This document shows, piece by piece, positions 60,507-64,000 of a stretch of DNA of 64,000 nt (position 1 is its first letter; each line of letters begins with the position of its first letter). A program made the translations under genes and the position numbers. Source of the DNA: Pyronema omphalodes (lineage: Eukaryota > Ascomycota > Pezizomycetes > Pezizales > Pyronemataceae). The notes below the pieces were generated by a model. The model ran no database searches and had not been told where the DNA came from. It worked only from the letters and a program-made list of their open reading frames with translations. The stretch covers positions 186,001 to 250,000 of the forward strand of contig JAJJXM010000063.1 in the NCBI GenBank assembly GCA_024516155.1. The letters are read 5' to 3'.

Positions 60507-62609
60507 TAGTGATTAATGGATAAACCGAAGATTTATTACATAGTGAGATATCTATCAATATTCCCGGTCTGTAGGAATAGCGAAGTTCTGTATATCATTT
60601 ATATAGTATATCAACATTTTGCTTAAATAATAAGGGCATTCGATATCTGGTCGCTCATGATCGGATCAATATACCCCTATGATAATATATCTTGTTTACG
60701 TTATTTGCTTAAAAAAAAAAAACTAACACCAAGTAGACAGAATTTTTCTTGAAAACTTCTGATAATTCCAACACAGCTGCTGTTACTATTTCGAAAATAA
60801 ATGTACTTTTACTTTTACCTGCCCATGAATTTCCGGAAAAGAAATCTGTGGATGCGTTTCTATGAAAGTAAGAAACTGTCACAGTTATGCAAAAAAATTA
60901 AATAATACATATGTAGCTACATATTAAGTTCATCACAGCAATATTTAGTTACTTCCAGACTGAAGAAAAATCGCTCACAGTATAAACTTCATGTATTCAA
61001 AAACCCATAAATCCAATCCAATCCACAAGCTATGCAGCAACCCTTGCGAGCAAATCGAGGTCACCGAATCATGAATGCAATATCCTCCTTACACAGGAAG
61101 ACTACCGAACCTCTGACTCCCGAGGACAGAACCGTGTAGTAATGGTACTTCAACTTAAGAATTTACTTAAATGATCATTGATCATTGCCTCGTAGGAATT
61201 TCCTGATGATAAAAGGGGACTGTTTATACCCCAGTTGAATTGCAAGTTGTCTGGTTAATTAACTTTAAACTGGGCCACCTGATGCTACTGGAAACTGGAT
61301 ACTGGTGGTGATTCATATATATCTCAAATCTCAATATCAGTCCTGTCATCTCCTCCCCAGGGCAGCACCAGGGCAGCACCAGGAACCTATCACCATCAAC
61401 AAAAACTCCCCAGAAAAAACAGAAAAAAAAAATAGATGGCAAGAAAAGAAATTGTCTTCCACTGTCATTCAAAATTCGCTATTCGCTATTCGCTATTCCA
61501 AATTCTTACATCACAAAAGCATCTACCAAACACTGGTAACCAATCCTAAGAATCTCCCAACAACTTCCACTCCAACAACTTCCACTCCAATCCCATCCCA
61601 TCCCATCCCGTCCCATACCATGCCATCACATCCCATCCCATCTCATCACATTCTTCTCCCATCTCTCTACTTATGTCTATACCCACCATCAATTTCCACA
61701 AAAAAGCCAAAAATCCAAAAATCCAAATCCAAATCCAAAGCCAAGTTTCAAGTTTCAAGATCAAAGTTTCAAGTTTCAAGTTACAGGTTTCAAGTTACAA
61801 GTTACAAGTTCTCCTTCATATCATGTTCATATCACTACTCTTCTTCTCTGTTCTGTTTCTCCTATTCCCGTCCCTCTTCTTTCCTCGTCTCTGCGCCCAG
61901 CCCCCCCTCCCTCCCTCTGTCCCCACCCAACCCAACCCAACCCCCCCCTCTGTTCTCCGTGTGCTTTCTCTTCTCCGTACTCCATGCTCCCCATGCGCCC
62001 CCTCTCCTCTTCTCCTGCCCCGCCCACAATAACAACACCGAAAAAAAAACTCTATGGCATAATATAACTAACTAACAATCTTGTTTCCTGCTTCCCATTT
62101 CAACCCCTTATAAGAAGTACCTATCAAAGAATAGCAAACGAAACGAAAAGCAAGAAAAAAACAACGAAACTCCACGCCGCACAAAGATGCGTATAAAAAA
62201 AAGTCAACAGCAACAGAACACAAGTCAGTAGAGAAGAAGAAGTAGGAAGTAAGAAGAAGAAGAAAAGACACACAACAAAGAAATAAAAAAAAAGGAAAAA
62301 CAAGACAGAACCTGAAAAAAAAAAAGTATAGTAATTACATTCCCTTCACTATTTTAAATTTCATCAATTCATTACCACTACCACCATGCTTCTCTTCGCT
62401 TCTCTTCGCCTCGCCTCGTATCGATAAAAAAAAAACAGGACATGGATATCGATATCGATAATTATCAACTATACAACCTATAACACCCACCACGCATACA
62501 CTGCTGTCTAATATCCATTTCTCATCAGGGCAGTGATAGTCTGCCATTATGCAGCTTCTACGATCCTCAATAAGCTCTGCCTCCTTACTTCACCGGTACT
62601 CAAACTGGG
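60507..62609. other. intergenic region downstream of the kinase
   Basis: No supported gene. Includes CCCATCCCAT repeats (about 61587-61645), a TTTCAAGTTACAAG minisatellite (about 61745-61812) and A-rich runs (62140-62330) that are probably kinase 3' flank. A 256-codon plus-strand frame at 61305-62075 is a product of these repeats. Confidence 0.45.
61745..61812 (+). repeat. TTTCAAGTT / TTACAAGTT minisatellite
   Basis: Seven or so diverged 7-9 bp units of TTTCAAG and TTACAAG. Confidence 0.85.
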
Positions 62610-64000
62610 TCACCTCTTCCTTCCTTCAGCACTTGAGCTCTCTCCTGTTCCACTTCTCTTTGTACCACTACTCCTTCCCTCCGTTCCTGGAGTCCCCACG
62701 TAAGCTGCTTTACCACTGAAACTTCTCTGCCCTGTACCAGCCGCCACCCTCGGTAACGCCGTTACTGTTCCCCCGGTAGAATTCCTCTTTACACCCTGAC
62801 CTGCAGCTACTGACGCTGCTACGACTGGTCCTTTGACGCGGATACTGCCCGTGGCGCTGGCGGTGGATTTCATCGGAGAGTGACTTGGTTTCCTTGCGCT
62901 GGCAACGGTAGCAGCGACACTCGGGGGGTCGGGAAGAGGACGAGAGTAGGCCGCATAACGATCCCCGCGGGCACCTGATGAAGCAGTAGCAGATGCGTAA
63001 TTTCCAGATCTAGCACGGGAAGGAGTGGGAGCCTTACGACCGGTGATGAATTCATGGTTCATGGCTTCATCTGGACGCATTCTCTTTTCCGGGTCCCATC
63101 TTAGACAGCGGGCAACAAAGTCTAGGAAAGCCTCATCGTCGCACTTTAGCGCCGACTGAAGCGATTTTGAGGAGACTCTGCGACGGCGGCCTTTGGATGA
63201 TACTATCATTCGTGGTTTGCCTTGAGAGTCGAAGAAAAGCTTGCGGCGCGTGGACTTTTCAATTAGATGCTTCTCGGGGGGTCCAAATACTTCCATGATG
63301 CATGCTAGTTGCTCTTGCTCATTCTCTCCGGGGAAGATGGGGTAACCAGTAAAGAGCTCTGCAAGGATACAACCAAGAGACCACATATCAATGGCAAGAC
63401 CGTAGGACATACCAAGGATGACTTCGGGGGAACGGTAGAAACGGGATTGAATGTAGGTGTAGACTATAAGCCTGTCAGCGGGGTCGTGCGGGGGAAGCAT
63501 CCAATTACGCACCCTTCTCGTTCTCGAAACAACTGGATCCGAAATCGATAACCTTGATCTCTGTACGGGCGGGGTGGGCGAGCAGGATATTCTCAGGCTT
63601 CAAGTCGCAGTGAATAACCCTGTGTCCCTTGAGCAGTACTAATGAGCTCAACATTTGCTTGGTAAACCGACGAATCATCTTGAGTGAGAAACCGCGGAAG
63701 TCATTGCTCTTGATGAATTCGTAAAGGTTCATTCCCAAAAGTTCTGTCGAAATGCAAAGATGTCCTCTAAAGTAGAAACTCTGCGTAAAATTGATCAGGG
63801 AGTGTTTTTGATGCGGGTCCTAATATCGGTTAGCCAATGCCTTTGTAACATCGGATATGTCCGTACCCATTCTTTAAGCTTCTGCAAAATATTGACTTCT
63901 ACCAACGCCTGCTGGTGGAATCGCTTCTTGTTTCGGATAATCTTGATGGCGACGAGCTGGCCAGTCTTGTGGTCGATACATCTTACAACCTGTCCAAAAG
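62610..64000 (-). CDS. pom1: Pom1-type DYRK protein kinase, C-terminal part (5' end outside window)
   Basis: Serine/threonine (dual-specificity autophosphorylating) kinase of the DYRK family. Minus-strand exons are 64000-63867, 63819-63513 and 63463-62610; introns are 47 and 49 nt. The visible part starts inside the glycine loop (FGQVVRC). It includes the catalytic lysine in VAIKII, the DYRK-type loop [13 protein letters not shown] (HCD in place of HRD), the DFGSSCF metal motif, the activation-loop YTY in [18 protein letters not shown], and the DYRK signature [18 protein letters not shown]. The kinase domain ends near EFITGRK. A Ser/Ala/Gly-rich basic tail of about 150 residues follows. Pom1 relatives set cell polarity and the timing of division in fission yeast, and polarity or conidiation in filamentous fungi. 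The amino-terminal half lies beyond the right edge. Confidence 0.93.

Noticed and set aside
61305..62075. 256-codon plus-strand open frame
   Set aside because: Composed of CCCATC, TTTCAAG and CCCAACC simple repeats; no motif, and the opposite strand is open for the same reason.

Overview
The window looks like nuclear DNA of a filamentous ascomycete (Pezizomycotina; the gene set would fit a leotiomycete, but class rank is a guess). The reasons are short introns (about 47-100 nt) with GTAHGT-type donors and CTAAC/CTGAC branch points, fungal families (a PTH11-like rhodopsin-fold receptor, a DUF1996+WSC secreted protein, a Pom1-type DYRK kinase) and long gene-poor stretches with decayed repeats. 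All gene models were spliced by hand and every confident one closes in frame.

Layout. 0.5-1.5 kb: a small serine-rich Cys-cluster protein, duplicated at 31.2-32.1 kb in the same orientation. 2.26-3.44 kb: a three-exon aldo-keto reductase. 4.0 kb: a LINE-type 3' tail. 5.28-6.47 kb (minus): a seven-helix PTH11/rhodopsin-like receptor that appears to carry a one-base frame error at its first splice site. 7-11.3 kb: little that can be called. 11.3-12.9 kb: secreted DUF1996+WSC protein. 14.4-16.5 kb: five-exon flavin monooxygenase, followed by a cryptic multi-exon gene of unknown function (16.75-17.65 kb). 17.7-24.2 kb: mostly gene-free, with a 142-bp tandem repeat. 24.3-25.4 kb: a DUF7582-like protein. 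28.5 kb: tRNA-Ser(AGA). 30.5-33 kb: diverged tandem relics, the second Cys-cluster gene and a 498-bp hAT-like non-autonomous element. 33-37.7 kb: decayed, strand-skewed DNA. 37.8-39.8 kb: ankyrin-repeat protein. 41.6-45.3 kb: a mitochondrial-type NAPE-PLD/FMP30 metallo-hydrolase spread over seven exons, one only 9 nt long. 45.3-54.4 kb: gene-poor, with one possible 93-aa gene. 54.4-58.0 kb: a 1160-aa DUF4238 protein with a polyQ tail. 58.9-59.4 kb: a long imperfect inverted repeat. 60.4 kb: a 73-bp LINE tail with a perfect 13-bp target-site duplication. 62.6-64.0 kb (minus): the 3' part of a Pom1/DYRK kinase that runs off the right edge.

The genes do not form one pathway or an evident biosynthetic cluster; the two oxidoreductases lie 11 kb apart with unrelated neighbours. 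I found no convincing novel multi-gene system. The most interesting items are the unusual NAPE-PLD gene architecture, the retained duplicated Cys-cluster gene, the foldback repeat, the cryptic gene beside the monooxygenase and the broken receptor gene.
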